Shown here piece after piece: positions 50,801-59,058 of a stretch of DNA of 64,000 nucleotides (the first letter of the stretch is position 1; every line of letters begins with the position of its first letter). Origin of the DNA: Phoronis australis (taxonomy: Eukaryota; Phoronida; Phoronidae); NCBI GenBank assembly GCA_002633005.1, contig NMRA01000060.1, positions 351,472-415,471 on the forward strand, in the 5' to 3' direction. Position numbers and translations under genes: made by a program. Below the pieces are notes generated by a model that saw nothing but the letters and a program-made list of their open reading frames with translations, did not search any database and was not told where the DNA came from.

Positions 50801-53800
50801 CTTGGTTGATACAGTCATGCAGCTCTTTCCCGCCAATGACGGCCTCCAATCTCCATGGTGTTGATGACAAAGTTTGTGGCTTTGGACCACTCTATGCTGT
50901 TGATGCTCTCCACTGGACATACCTCTTCGACAAGCTCCCTAGCTCCGATAACCCATGATTGAACAGTTACCAGCCTCTGTGCAGTGTGCTCATCACTATG
51001 CTCTCTCAAGTCCAGGTACAGAGGATGAGAGTTTGTTGTAGCTGCCTTTAGATATGCTTGGGCTGCTAGTGTCTTCTGTTTAGTACGGATGCTATTGATA
51101 CCTAACCAGTATTGGAGACTGTTTACCGGAGTGGGTCTAGCTGAACTGGTTAATATCCTCATGGCCTGGTTTTGAATCCTCTGTAGTTTGGTCATTGACT
51201 GTTGGGAGGCACAAAGGCACAGATGGAGCCCATACTCAGTTTTTGCGCCGACAGTTGCATTTATGAGCTGCACCAGGCTCTTTTGTTGGATCTACTGAGC
51301 TGCTGCATATCTCAACAGTGACAGACTCTTTGCACCTTTCTCAGCTAGGAATTTGACATGGGAGTTTATCGTCATTCTTCGATCCATCTTAATTCCTAGA
51401 TAGGTAACTTCAGGGACTTGAGGTATCAATAGGCTCCCCTATACCCCAGGGTGAACATGTTTGGGTTGAAATAACCTCGTGAGACTAACATCCATTCCCC
51501 TTTGTCTGGTTTGATGGACATCTTGTTGTCTTCGGTCCAATCGGCCACACCATTACTTGCTGATTGCATGCCCTCCACGGCATGTCGTAAAGTGTTCGCC
51601 TCATTAGCGACTATCAAGTCATCAACATAGCTGTAGCTCCACATACACTTGCTGCTTGTATGAGATCTGCCATGTTGACGTTAAAGAGCACTGAGCTGAG
51701 AGGGGACCCTTGCGGGAGGCCTGAGCTTGCTTCAAAGACTTCCACTTGCCGAATTTGAGTTGACATCTGCGGGTATCCAGCAAGACTAGGATCCAACGGA
51801 TCATCATATCAGACACCTCCATTTGGCAAGAATACCCACATCCACTTTGTTGTAGGCATCTTCCAGATCGAAGAGAGCAATTGCAGTGTGTTGCAAAACC
51901 TGCATTTCCTGCTGAATTTCATGCAGTATTGCTTCAATGTTGGAGACAGTGGATCTTCTTGGTCTAGCTCCTTCAACTCTCGGTGATAGACAGCCACGTC
52001 TCTCTAGGTCATATGCTAGTCGCTGCACTACAATTTTTTCCGTAATTTTTGCCCAGGTGTTCGCCATGGTGATGATTCTGTATCCTTTCAGTTTGCTATG
52101 GTCTTTCATCGGCTTTGGAAGAACCACCATGTTGCAGTCTCTAAGGGCCTGGTTCATGGTCCCATCAACAAGTGAACTGTTTATGATCTGAAGGAGCTGG
52201 CTCTTCTCCTCAGGGCTCATGCTTTTCAGGTTAGAATATTTAACTCCATCCGGCCCGGGAACTGTGTCTTTACTTATCGAACGTAGGGTTGCATCTAGTT
52301 CTTCAGGTGAGACTGGTTGCTCATTGTTTTGATCATTCTCCTCGATATGCTGGTTCACTGTGCGTAATTCTTGTTGGACAATGTCAGGGCCATTTGACTG
52401 CAGTTGTTTCTGGTATCTTAGAAGGAAGGCTTCGTCACCTTTTTCCTGGTCTGTAGCAAGCGTCTTACCATTAGGTCCCTGGATAAGCTGAAGACCAGAT
52501 CCTGCTACGGTTGAGATTCTTTTCATTTCCTTAGCCAGATTCTAGTAGAATTTGCTGGTGATTGATAGGTCTCCGGGGTCTGAACTCTGACAGAAATCAT
52601 CCCAAAGCATCTGTTTGTTCTTCACTACAACAGCCTGATAGTTATAAGCAACAACATCATCGAAGGCCTGGCGTCGCTCATATATAATTAGCGGCAAAAA
52701 CTTGTGACATGTGTTTTTCTGATTTTCACATTTCAGTCTGCATGAAAAGGGAAATTTCTCTTTCAACAGGTACATTTTTTATGACAACCAGGCATGAGTC
52801 ACATGGTATGTCACATGACATGTTGTCTCTTGGACAATTTTGCATGATTGTCTGTATTCAAAGATTTACTCTTTCTTCAGAGTGTTCAATCAAAATGAAT
52901 GCTTTAACTGATCTGCAAACACCTTTGATTACTGAGTATTTGCCAAATGTATTTCACTGTCATTCAAAAGTAAAACTGCTTTCTGCACTGAAATTGGTTC
53001 ACGCACTAATTGGTAAATGATAACTTTCATTTCAGACAAAACAGAGTTTCTGATGCTTATGAGGAGTTACATGCTACCGGAACATAGAAAATTTATTGAA
53101 GATATCGGGCTTCATTCAGTAAAAACTTTTGGTAAGTCAAAAAATTCTTATAGAAGCCTTTTTGAAATCTCTTTGTTGGTGACCGCCATCTGTAGGATGT
53201 CTGATGAAACTCAAACATTTTCAAATGTTTCTGTAGTTAAAGACCGCCACTCATGGGCACTGATGACTTAAAATGGATGAGACAGTTTGCGAACAGTATC
53301 ACTCCTGCTTTGCGTTATTATGGTAAAAGTGTCTCCATGTGCACAAAATTGTAGAAAATACACAATATTTTTTATCTTTATTTATAGGTTATTGTTGCAA
53401 AATGGCTTCTGCATGTGTTCAGAGATGTGTGTAAATTAGTTTGTATTATTTTCTTGTTTGTTTTTAGCAGCATACATTTTCCTTGAAACTGAGCCCGACT
53501 CGACATGGAGCATTGATTTGGTCAAAGATTTACTCTCATAATTAATATCACTCTTGAAATATTTTGAGTATTTTTGACCAATAGCAATTACTAGGTAATT
53601 ATTTGTTTTGCAATTTATGAAGGCATAAAGTAAATTAATCTTGTTAGATTGATCAAATTCTGACTGACGTGGTCAATATTTTTGATAGCGTGTGTTTCTG
53701 TTTCTATGTACCAACAGTTCATTCAAGTAGTGACTTGGGACTGGTTGAAAGGTACAACCAGTGTATCGAAGCTCTCACAGACTTCAGGAGTTATCACTTA

Positions 53801-55019
53801 CAAATAGTTGCCAAGTAAGTTTAAGCAAATCACCGACTGCCATAACCTCTTCTTTGTGGCCTTTGAAAATGATTATGTTGAGCACTAAATGATGTACCGA
53901 CACAAATCAAGAATTACGTTAAGTGTTTGCGTAGAACTGTCTACCAAAATACTTTTCAGTACCTCAGCTCTTAGCTTCTACCATATCTCAGTTGTATCTA
54001 CACAGCCAATAGCAACCAATTGACATAGAGCTCTTTAGTAAAATGACATTGAGAAAGCGACTTGCTTTACCCAATTTCAAATTCTGGTAAGCATGAAGGG
54101 CTTAGTTGACGATGACAACATGCAATTTCTTTCATTCGTGGACTTTTTACATTGAGCAATTTGGTTGTCCTCCAGCACAACTGTGTAATTTGACGGCGAG
54201 ATGGTTGCTAAGGATTTATGAATCAGGAAAAATACTCTTACTCTTCCGAGTGTATTGAATGTTTTCCATCAACCACTTAATCGCCATCTAACGATAAAAC
54301 ACGGGTCATGATGGGTCATTCTGGCTACTCGGATGACGATGGAACTCCACTTGCACTCAGCTGTAATGATGGGTAATTCTGTCTGATCATTTTTGGCATG
54401 TACTTCACATTTACAAAATAATTTAAATGACTTCACTATTGTTTAGTTTTTGTATGTTGTGAGCTCCGTGAAGTCTTTGGAGGTACATTGTTAACCATCG
54501 GAGAGGTCTATATCCATGCATCAGCACCTACGGAAATTTTAAGGAGGCAGTGTGGATTATTGGGATAGGGGGCGCTTCCTTTACCAAAGGTCGTGGATTC
54601 GAGTCCCACTGGGGCACACTGTTAGACCCTTGAGTCGGGTCTCTAGCTCCTCAGCTTGGTTTTAACTATGGGCCTACATGAGCGGCCTGCGCACGTGTGG
54701 CACAACGTGTACCAGACGCGCCTGCAATTATTTTTTATTAAAAAAAAATGAAATTTATAAAATGATTACACTTGATATTTAATTTTCTCTCTTGTGAAGT
54801 TTTTCTACCTCACCTACCTGATTCATGATGATTTTTTCTTGTAAACCCCCTTTTAATTTCTGCAGGTACATTCTTGTGCCATCACAAACGTACAAGAAGA
54901 ATAAGACGTTCGAAAGTGTGTCTAACCAAGGAACAGGAGGAACAAACTTGATGCCCTTCTTGAAGGACATTCGGAACACGACAAAACAGAGCTCTATAGA
55001 AGAGAACCCAGAAACGTAG
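14841..55019 (+). CDS. IDO: Indoleamine 2,3-dioxygenase, complete, 13 coding exons including a 15-nt micro-exon
   Basis: Exons: 14841-14939, 16848-16943, 39473-39592, 40112-40230, 42734-42748, 44263-44365, 46689-46806, 48013-48061, 48732-48801, 49323-49398, 53036-53131, 53718-53814, 54866-55019. The sum is 1212 nt: 403 codons and a TAG stop, the usual IDO length, with GT/AG at every boundary. It is a haem enzyme of the cytosol that converts tryptophan to N-formylkynurenine, the first step of the kynurenine pathway. Family signatures: GHRQYRLAHLLLSMIGAGYVW, GGSAAQS (266-272), MLPEHRKFIEDI, FRSYHLQIVAKYI with proximal haem ligand H347 (human H346), and GTGGTNLMPFLK near the end. F168 and R235 match human F163 and R231, whereas human S167 aligns with T172. 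Three alternating ATGs open exon 1; I took the first. Introns are bloated with transposons, intron 2 alone being 22.5 kb. Whether it is IDO1- or IDO2-like cannot be asked before the vertebrate duplication. Confidence 0.95.
15010..15420. mobile_element. Non-coding TIR element with CCCTCAACCC sub-repeats
   Basis: Ends TTCTAAAAACCCCTCGACCC (left) and, inverted, ...gagggagttttagaa (right). Both ends are built from reiterations of CCCTC(A/G)ACCC or its complement. Lies in IDO intron 1. No transposase visible. Confidence 0.55.
15752..15879. mobile_element. Non-coding TIR element (MITE), family B copy 1
   Basis: 128 bp, terminal inverted CATTCAGTAA / TTACTGAATG. Internal phrases 'aaaatcatgtgtt', 'taaaatacat' and 'gtcctag.gttac' recur at 29200-29320, identifying a family. 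Confidence 0.65.
15885..16175 (+). pseudogene. LINE reverse-transcriptase ORF, C-terminal tail relic
   Basis: One frame reads PIPRTIQDWNQLPEKLVAA followed by QSIQAFRPQIAAFL, the pattern found after the thumb of CR1/Jockey-type LINE proteins (R-T-I-x-x-W-N-x-L-P). Upstream frames are broken. 5'-truncated relic in IDO intron 1. Confidence 0.6.
16176..16847 (+). other. IDO intron 1, remainder
   Basis: AT-rich sequence between the LINE tail and IDO exon 2. Open frames on both strands have no family features. Nothing else recognised. Confidence 0.4.
17793..19593 (+). pseudogene. P2X7-like intracellular (cysteine-rich) domain gene of the TTAA transposon, frameshifted
   Basis: Exon 1 (17793-18062) opens with MDPSEYSSVDEEYFERYREG and an acidic stretch. 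It then meets a stop at about 17949 in its first frame; the downstream frame (PAPAGSCSEYQRAEG...) runs into the donor, indicating one small indel. Exon 2 (19185-19593) begins after an AG and joins as SDW|CTCDNCQ. It carries CTCDNC, VCCQEV, C at 'KKCIVYHG' and VVIPACAVACIRAFYPPP, the cysteine/histidine pattern of the P2X7 receptor cytoplasmic 'ballast' domain, ending GFSY stop. No channel domain is present. In invertebrate genomes such stand-alone domains are commonly repeat-associated. Its job in the transposon is unknown. Confidence 0.7.
18270..18440 (+). mobile_element. tRNA-derived SINE inside the TTAA transposon
   Basis: TGGCGCATTGG (box A) and GGTTCGAATCC (perfect box B, about 18329-18339) 45 bp apart, followed by a non-tRNA tail. 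Lies in the intron of the P2X7-like gene. Different family from the S copies. It is a separate, later insertion. Confidence 0.55.
20895..22264 (-). pseudogene. THAP-domain gene of the TTAA transposon, frameshifted
   Basis: Exon 1 (22264-22018) starts MVHRCVCANCANTSQVEG, then LFRFPKDKHLAAKW. After a frame change it reads EICSDHFEDGCFDDKHI and ends at a GT donor. This is the THAP zinc-finger order C-x2-C ... W ... C-x2-H (CSDHF). A last exon (21089-20895), after an AG, encodes LCFSEYVNEVRKNTLHLLRN and ends ARMRSRYPDKFN stop. At least one middle exon was not identified. THAP domains bind DNA and occur in P-element, Kolobok and related transposases. The frame change within the THAP domain suggests inactivation or a sequence error. 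Confidence 0.65.
21415..21560 (-). mobile_element. tRNA-derived SINE, family S copy 3
   Basis: Minus strand carries TAGCTGAATGGTTAGCACGC (21490-21471) and GGTTCGATTCC (21447-21437), plus the same leader as the 13855 copy. An 18-G run on the plus strand (21389-21406) abuts its 3' end. Lies in the THAP gene's intron. Confidence 0.65.
22879..24367. mobile_element. 1.49-kb TIR element without recognised transposase
   Basis: Ends ATAGACCCTATTCACGC and, inverted, GCGTGAATAGAGTCTAT (16 of 17 match), with similarity continuing inward (CGAGGCTCGCTACGATA against TATCGCAGTGAGCCTCG). Removing it restores the Penelope frame as KLSNMLCKLKS, so the target was TA-like with a duplication of two or three bases. 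Short internal open frames have no recognisable domain. Confidence 0.7.
24524..27590 (-). mobile_element. Pogo-like (Tigger-type) DNA transposon, 3.07 kb
   Basis: Terminal inverted repeats beginning GGGGAGAGTGGGGTAAAACG, flanked by TA at 24522-24523 and 27591-27592, the pogo/Tc1 duplication. The phrase 'gtaaaacgg' or its complement recurs sub-terminally at both ends (24711-24780, 27142-27220), which could be transposase binding sites. Carries one decayed transposase gene on the minus strand. Inserted in the Penelope relic. Confidence 0.85.
24966..27083 (-). pseudogene. Pogo/jerky-type transposase with C-terminal PHD finger, inactivated
   Basis: Exon 1 (27083 to about 26879) starts MPRKYIRTSTRNAW and contains a Pipsqueak-type helix-turn-helix (GCKTDARQFGVPRTTLKRR). 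After a GTAAGT donor and an AG near 26594 the frame resumes as PKIERELAQHVLRLEETMFG. DDE-type elements follow: VYNVDETGLS, LLVLDGHSSH and LQPLDVSF, the last two Asp being 37 residues apart. The frame changes near 26430 and 26240, and stops interrupt it near 26070. Basic linker with GKGKGKRKR, then CIFCEETCDDDRWIKCSSC...HDQC...ICDLCL stop, a C4HC3 PHD finger. Active relatives cut and paste DNA at TA; this copy cannot. Confidence 0.8.
29200..29320. mobile_element. Non-coding TIR element (MITE), family B copy 2
   Basis: Shares 'ctagccaaaatcatgtgttt', 'ttaaaatacat', 'cttgcttttta' and 'gtcctagcgttac' with 15752-15879 in the same orientation. Termini are decayed. Confidence 0.55.
30495..30656 (+). 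mobile_element. Non-coding TIR element (MITE), family A copy 2
   Basis: CAGTTGTGGATTTAG start, CTGGAACCGCCTCTG end. Flanks 'gaag' and 'agaag' fit a short target duplication. Same family as 5588-5742 and 31428-31585. Confidence 0.75.
31428..31585 (+). mobile_element. Non-coding TIR element (MITE), family A copy 3
   Basis: CAGTGGCGGATTTAG start, CTGGATCCGCCCTTG end, flanked by identical 5-bp CTTCT on both sides. The clearest copy for defining family ends. Confidence 0.8.
32031..32515. repeat. Highly diverged tandem repeat
   Basis: Phrases 'gagaaagcgcatttttgaa', 'cgggaacgtttt.tgtgcgt' and 'ggcaatgcaa' recur in the same order several times over about 480 bp, with units of about 80-130 bp and heavy substitution. 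Confidence 0.55.
33430..34150. mobile_element. Foldback-type element with reiterated termini
   Basis: Left end 33430-33495 repeats a roughly 20-bp word like GTTCACTACTCCGAAGG; right end 34075-34150 carries the complementary word (GTGAACTTTCGGAGTGGTGA) four times. The middle (about 580 bp) is unrecognised. Confidence 0.55.
34151..35948. other. Interior of the 8.2-kb TIR interval, no recognised gene
   Basis: AT-rich with short open frames on both strands and no domain motif that I can support. Confidence 0.35.
36388..36594 (-). pseudogene. THAP-like exon relic, copy 1
   Basis: Frame MPKYLQLSFAF... then NYCCAVDYNSDGRKLDKLDK, followed by a stop. The YCCAV-x2-NSD word matches the first zinc-ligand region of THAP fingers (CC-x-P-G-C-N-S). 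Related, better preserved copies lie at 46960-47260 and 49490-49870. The flanking 'gcattgtgggtaaacacagtcagatt' also recurs beside the 46960 copy. Confidence 0.5.
37300..38540. repeat. Diverged direct repeats with a recurrent GGCTACGGAGAATAC word
   Basis: Two roughly 260-bp direct copies at about 37525-37790 and 37905-38165 share 'atcatcagagtcacatcac', 'aacacagaggtcat' and 'gcaatgcaatagaattcat'. The word GGCTACGGAGAATAC or a close variant occurs near 37307, 37668, 38040, 38343, 38358 and 38516. In IDO intron 2; no frame with family features. Confidence 0.6.
38541..39472 (+). other. IDO intron 2, 3' end
   Basis: Ordinary AT-rich intron leading to the AG at 39471-39472. Nothing recognised. Confidence 0.45.
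40231..42733 (+). other. IDO intron 4, no recognised element
   Basis: 2.5 kb between exon 4 and the micro-exon. A long minus-strand open frame (40963-40532) lacks any recognisable domain; I do not call it a gene. Confidence 0.4.
42734..42748 (+). other. IDO: IDO 15-nt micro-exon (coding exon 5)
   Basis: GCCTTATGATATTTG lies between 'catttcag' and 'gtaagt'. It joins exon 4 (ends AAT GG) and exon 6 (starts C AAC) as N-G-P-Y-D-I-C-N-I-E in frame. With it, the segment has the same 13-residue length as the human N-K-P-L-T-Y-E-N-M-D-V-L-F stretch; without it, five residues are missing. The exon is part of the IDO entry. Confidence 0.85.
43795..43860. repeat. Two tandem hairpins with a compensatory base change
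   Basis: CTCGGG-aggag-CCCGAG (43795-43811) and TTCGGG-aggag-CCCGAA (43844-43860), 49 bp apart. The outer C-G pair in the first is T-A in the second. Confidence 0.6.
44025..44104 (+). promoter_or_regulatory. CArG box and CTCF-core-like motif in the putative LTR
   Basis: CCATATTTGG (44025-44034) is a perfect SRF CArG consensus. CCACTAGAGGGCGC (44091-44104) matches the CTCF core CCASYAGRKGGCRS at every position. Motif evidence only. Confidence 0.35.
44915..45510 (+). repeat. Dispersed repeat, family C copy 1
   Basis: Begins near 'ggttacgtaagactt', contains 'aaaaatgtccaaatttggct', ends near 'tgttacgtac'. An inverted, diverged copy lies at about 57420-57905 with the same phrase. No coding content. 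In IDO intron 6. Confidence 0.55.
45511..46688 (+). other. IDO intron 6, remainder
   Basis: AT-rich, nothing recognised besides the family C repeat upstream. Confidence 0.4.
46960..47260 (-). pseudogene. THAP-like exon relic, copy 2
   Basis: Minus strand reads MKYYCCAESCNSDVKKFDKL, then DVKFFAFPTPIRDTKMC, the C-x-x-x-C-N-S and FFxFPxP order of the THAP N-terminal half. Best preserved of the three copies; the C-x2-H half is not visible. In IDO intron 7. Confidence 0.55.
47261..48012 (+). other. IDO intron 7, remainder
   Basis: No recognised element. Confidence 0.4.
48141..48634. repeat. Tandem array, four copies of a 124-bp unit
   Basis: Unit starts AACATAGTTTAACATC at 48141, 48265, 48389 and 48513, an exact 124-bp period with very few substitutions; the last copy lacks 2 bp. 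It sits in IDO intron 8, between exon 8 (ends 48061) and exon 9 (starts 48732). Each unit ends 'tttttccaagc' followed by A/G-GG-like bases, so pseudo-acceptors recur. Confidence 0.92.
49490..49870 (+). pseudogene. THAP-like exon relic, copy 3
   Basis: Plus strand reads YYCCAVGCNSDVKKFDKL and then frameshifts. The following sequence ('cagagacaccaaaatgtgcc', 'aacgaggtcacgcgctttc') matches copy 2 at nucleotide level. In IDO intron 10. Confidence 0.55.
50110..52700 (-). mobile_element. 5'-truncated non-LTR retrotransposon with RT and RNase H, antisense in IDO intron 10
   Basis: Minus-strand fragments in order: a linker and RT start (52526-51804: PGPDGVKYSNL, LFDLEDAYNKVD); GLPQGSPLSSVLFNVNMADL (near 51730-51670); the catalytic box YVDD (near 51630); a thumb/linker (51273-50815: KLQRIQNQAMRILTSSARPT); RNase H (50870-50535: VATDGSLRDD, FRVEYEAYEDAL, LLTDSVSL; then IPGHCGISFNVKADELAG). 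It ends with a stop at 50121-50123. RNase H after RT points to the I/Ingi-type superclade. Several frameshifts and stops make it inactive. The endonuclease domain is missing. Confidence 0.85.
53132..53717 (+). other. IDO intron 11
   Basis: Simple intron, no recognised element. Confidence 0.5.
54480..54755 (+). mobile_element. tRNA-derived SINE with poly-A-rich tail
   Basis: GATTCGAGTCC box B at about 54595-54605 and an A-box-like TGGGATAGGGGGCG upstream, then a tail ending in a T-rich/A-rich run at 54730-54750. In IDO intron 12. Tentative. Confidence 0.45.
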
Positions 55020-56950
55020 AAACAGCGTGAAAGGTGTGGTAGAGCGCCTTCCATTTAGGATTGTTTTTGGTGGATTTGCTCTCTGGCTCAAATTCATTTC
55101 ACACTATACTATATTACTATATCACTGGGTTTCATGATTTGACCCAAAAATGGTTGTTACCTTCTATTTCTACAATTAATTCCTCCTCCATTTAAACACT
55201 CTTTGTGCCACAAAATGGATCCTACAATGCCTTATGACCAGTCTTTCCTTACAATTGTTAATTTACTGACAAAGCGTCAAATTACGAGCTAAATAAATGC
55301 CGGTTTTGCAGACTTTGTGAGGATTTTTTAAAGTGTCCCAAGTCTTAGGGTTAACGAGGGTTATACATAGCATTATTTTGTTTTGAAGTAAAATTGAAGT
55401 GATTTGTTCGTTGTTAATATTTTCTTGTAGGCTTAAACAGGGTTTAGAGAGTGCAAAATTAATGTGTCTAATGTATTGTCCTGCCAATACTGTAGTACTT
55501 AAGTGTAGTTTTTCTGAGGGGCGATTCTGAGATGTTGAAAGGACAATTGCGAATGGCTTATGTATGATTCATTGTGCCCATGCTGTCTTCCATCCTGTTG
55601 CTGCCCTTCCACAAATTGTTATTGAATTGTAGTGTTTAACTATGATGTAAACATTAAGCAGCATATAAACACTATGGTCATTCTCATGTTGCTAGTAATT
55701 AATAATTATTAGTTAAGTAATTACCAATTATCGTACAAAATTATAAATAGAATAGCGACCTGTAAGACCAAAATACAGTAAAATTCGTTCAACTTGGATC
55801 CAATGGGGCTGAGAGATTTTATCTGAGTATAGCGAAATGCGACTTGCCTGAAGGACCTGAGTGCACGATCTCCAACATTTTTACTTCAGAACTTCGTCCG
55901 AGTTGAGCAAAGATCTGACTGTATCTGTACGACTTGTGTGGGTTTTACTGTGTAGGCAGCTAGGGAATTTTTATATAAACCTATCTCAAGTTTAGACTAC
56001 CTCACGCAGTAGTATTATCTTCTTTGGCAGCTGTTAGTATTTTGAGATGGTGTGCAAACTGATTGAATATTTGGGATCATATGTGTTTGTGTGAGTGTGT
56101 AAAATTTATTTATAATGTGATCAAATGTGTGGCTGATGCTTGACTCGTATTTTTTGACCAATTTTTTTAATAAGTTCACTTTGTCACTAACTCATTATAT
56201 ATAAAGTGTTTTTAAAGGTGTTGTTTAAGGGAGAAAGCGACCATTTATTGATGTTATGGTTAGTAAAAGTACTGACATACGTCTTTACAAGGACACTTGG
56301 GATCTGTAGATTTACTAAAGATAACATCAAAAAACGGTTATACATTCCTCCTTAAGGTGTCCTTGTAGTCAGTGTAAACTCCTTGGCATTCACTGACCAC
56401 TGAACAGACAGCGTTGATGTCAAGAACACATGAATGGAAAAGAGGGTGATAACTTTATAGTCTAGGTAATGCAAATTCTTTGAAAATTTCTGTTGACGTA
56501 ATTATTTGTTAAGCAGCATACAGCACATGTGAGAAGAACCATCTCCTGAGTAACAAAACTTCTGCAGTTTTACAAATTTTCAGTTTTCGTTATTGTGAAT
56601 TCTTTCTTGGTGAAGAAGTGTCCACCTGCCATAGACTCATCATGTCCAGTTCAACATTGTTAAATGAAAGAACTTTTTCAGTTTATACTTGATATTTTTT
56701 ATTCAATTGAAATGAAATAATAATCGTTTTTGAAACTTGATAGTTCTTGATAGACACGCTGTTATATTGCAATTGTTTTCCACCTTTTTGCTATACATGT
56801 TCATACCCAGTTGTGGACCAATTCTTTGACCAAGTGTTTATGTTACAAATAATTTAGTGAGATGCCGGCAACAATATATTTTATACTCATTTTCAATTGT
56901 TTTATTTCTGATTTCTGTCTTCTGTGTTTGCTCTGGTTCTCCCTTTGTTC
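55020..56950 (+). other. IDO 3' UTR and downstream intergenic sequence
   Basis: AATAAA at 55292-55297 (273 nt after the stop codon) is the first plausible polyadenylation signal. Beyond it nothing coding is recognised. Confidence 0.4.
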
Positions 56951-56953
56951 AGG

Positions 56954-57190
56954 GCTTGGAATGACCTATGACAGAAAAAGAGGAAAATTTTCCAGGTGAC
57001 GTATCATTCTACAAATAAGCTTATGTGATAGAAATATTTATTGTGTTGTAAAATTTAACTACAAGAAACATTTTTTGCATGAATAAAGTCAAAATAATGA
57101 TAAAAAAGAAATGAAGAAAAGTAAACTGGAAATCAAGTGAGAGGAAATTGAAACCAAATGGTAAAATTAATCCTCTTAAAAGAGGAAAAT
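56954..57190 (+). repeat. Dispersed repeat, family D copy 1
   Basis: Shares 'gggcttggaat', 'aagaggaaa.ttttccaggtg', 'ttttgcatg' and 'aaactggaaatca' in order with 60807-61048, same orientation. Purine-rich, no coding features. Confidence 0.65.
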
Positions 57191-57419
57191 ACCAAGCCGT
57201 TCTGTGGTTAAAACAATGTTTTATTTCTAAATGATCTTTGTGGTATTGCTTTTTGATGAAAACAGTGTTTGTAGTCACGTTAATCACAAAATAAACATCT
57301 GATGTGAAGAAATTTGTCTTTCAATGTTTTTGCTTTTAAATTTTGTACTTAATGTTCACGTTATATAGCATCTTATCGATAAGTATTTATTTTAAATTAG
57401 CTACAAATAAAAAGGTATA

Positions 57420-57905
57420 GATTTTGAAATTCAAAAATGCGTGTTTAAAAACTTTTACTTCAACCTTTGGTAATGTTACCATTGTTTTACCTTGAACGAA
57501 CCTTTTTTCCTAAATTTCACTGAAAAGACATGGTCACATGACCCACTTAGTGGGAGATAAGTATAAATTTAGGCTTCTGGAGGCTTTGTTCTTTCAGAAA
57601 ATTTCTACTTTTACTTATTTTAAGATGAAATCAGTCAAAAATTCTAACATTTTTCTAAATATCAATTCGTTTTTGTTTCATGCGCATTTTTTCATAAAGA
57701 TCCTAAAAGACCTATTTCTGATAGCCCCTTGTGCAAAAGCAGAACATGTTAAGAAAAATTCCTAATAATTTTGGAAAAACAGTGCATAAAACATAGTATC
57801 TGAAAGTTTTATATGAAGAATACAATTGGTCAATTCTGAGATACGATGTTCTGAAATTAGCCAAATTTGGACATTTTTCTAGGGTCCAACATAATCTTTT
57901 TTGAG
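57420..57905 (-). repeat. Dispersed repeat, family C copy 2
   Basis: Inverted, diverged copy of 44915-45510. Best match is around 57855-57875 (complement of 'aaaaatgtccaaatttggct'). Confidence 0.5.
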
Positions 57906-58679
57906 TATAGACTACTTCTCACTTCTTTGTATCATTTGAAATGACACAATGATCAATGAAAGAACAGTGATGCCATTGGCCAGCACTTGTGATCCAACCA
58001 ATGGTACTAAATCACAAAGTAGCTAGATATTAAATATTTATTACCCGTCAATCACAAAGTCAATAGAATTACTATACAGAAAAATAGCAACTCATTTTGT
58101 TTCTAGGACTAAGAAAACTTGTATCCAACAGTCACTTAAAACTGCAGTAATCTATTTCAATCTATAGTACTCATCACAAATAAAAACTTGAGACGAACTA
58201 AAAGTCGGGTTTGCAATATGCTAGGCTCTCTTGCAACACATGTAAGCTCATGATTGGATAACTGTGAACTCAAATGTGAGGTCAACACACAACACTTATC
58301 CAATAATAGCATAGAGATAAGTAGAGTGCGAGTCCAATGAACTGAACATGAGACGATGTGTTAAACAGTTTGAGGTATGAACAAGAACTATATACAGGTT
58401 TTATACAATGCTTAATCTTTCCCTGAGGTAGGAACAGAAAAACAGGACATGTCACAAATGTATAAACTCTCTTAGTATACCACCTGGGAGTAAATTTTTA
58501 TGCCATCTTGATGTGAACTTTAGTCCTCCTGGAAAAGAACTGGTATGCTGTTGCTTGACAATGTCATGTTTTCTATTGAACAACATCATTCAATCGTAAC
58601 CACTTGTTCCTTGTCCATTTGCATTGTTAAAATGACTGATATCACTCTAATTCTTTTACCCAAATAACAAGGGGAGGAA

Positions 58680-59058
58680 TCAACAATTGGTCGGACTTCA
58701 AAACAGTCGGCTGGACAGCAAAATCAAATGGCCGGTGATCAAACATGTCGTTCGGACTTCAAAATGCAATGGCCTCACCCAAAAAAAAACTGCAAGTAGT
58801 TTTCTGGACCCAAAACACAATGGCCAGTGCTATAACCAGTTGGCCGGTGACTTGTTCGGCCAAGGGGTTTGAGCACCCGCCAATCCATATTAGGTTTGGC
58901 CAACCAGTTTTTTGGGTTCGGCCATCTGGTTTTGAGGTAGCAGACATCGCGCTTTGAGGTTCGGCCACCAAGTTAGAACACCGGCCCTTGGATTTTGCAG
59001 TCCAACCAGCTGGTCTTGAAGTCCAGGCAAGTGGTTTTGAAGTCCAACCAATTGTTGA
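58680..59058. mobile_element. Foldback element built from a GGACTTCAAAA-type word
   Basis: TCAACAATTGGTCGGACTTC at 58680 and its near complement ending 59058. The first half repeats words like 'ggacttcaaaa..agtcggc' and 'aatggccggtg'; the second half repeats their complements, so the whole 379 bp could fold on an axis near 58870. Confidence 0.65.
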
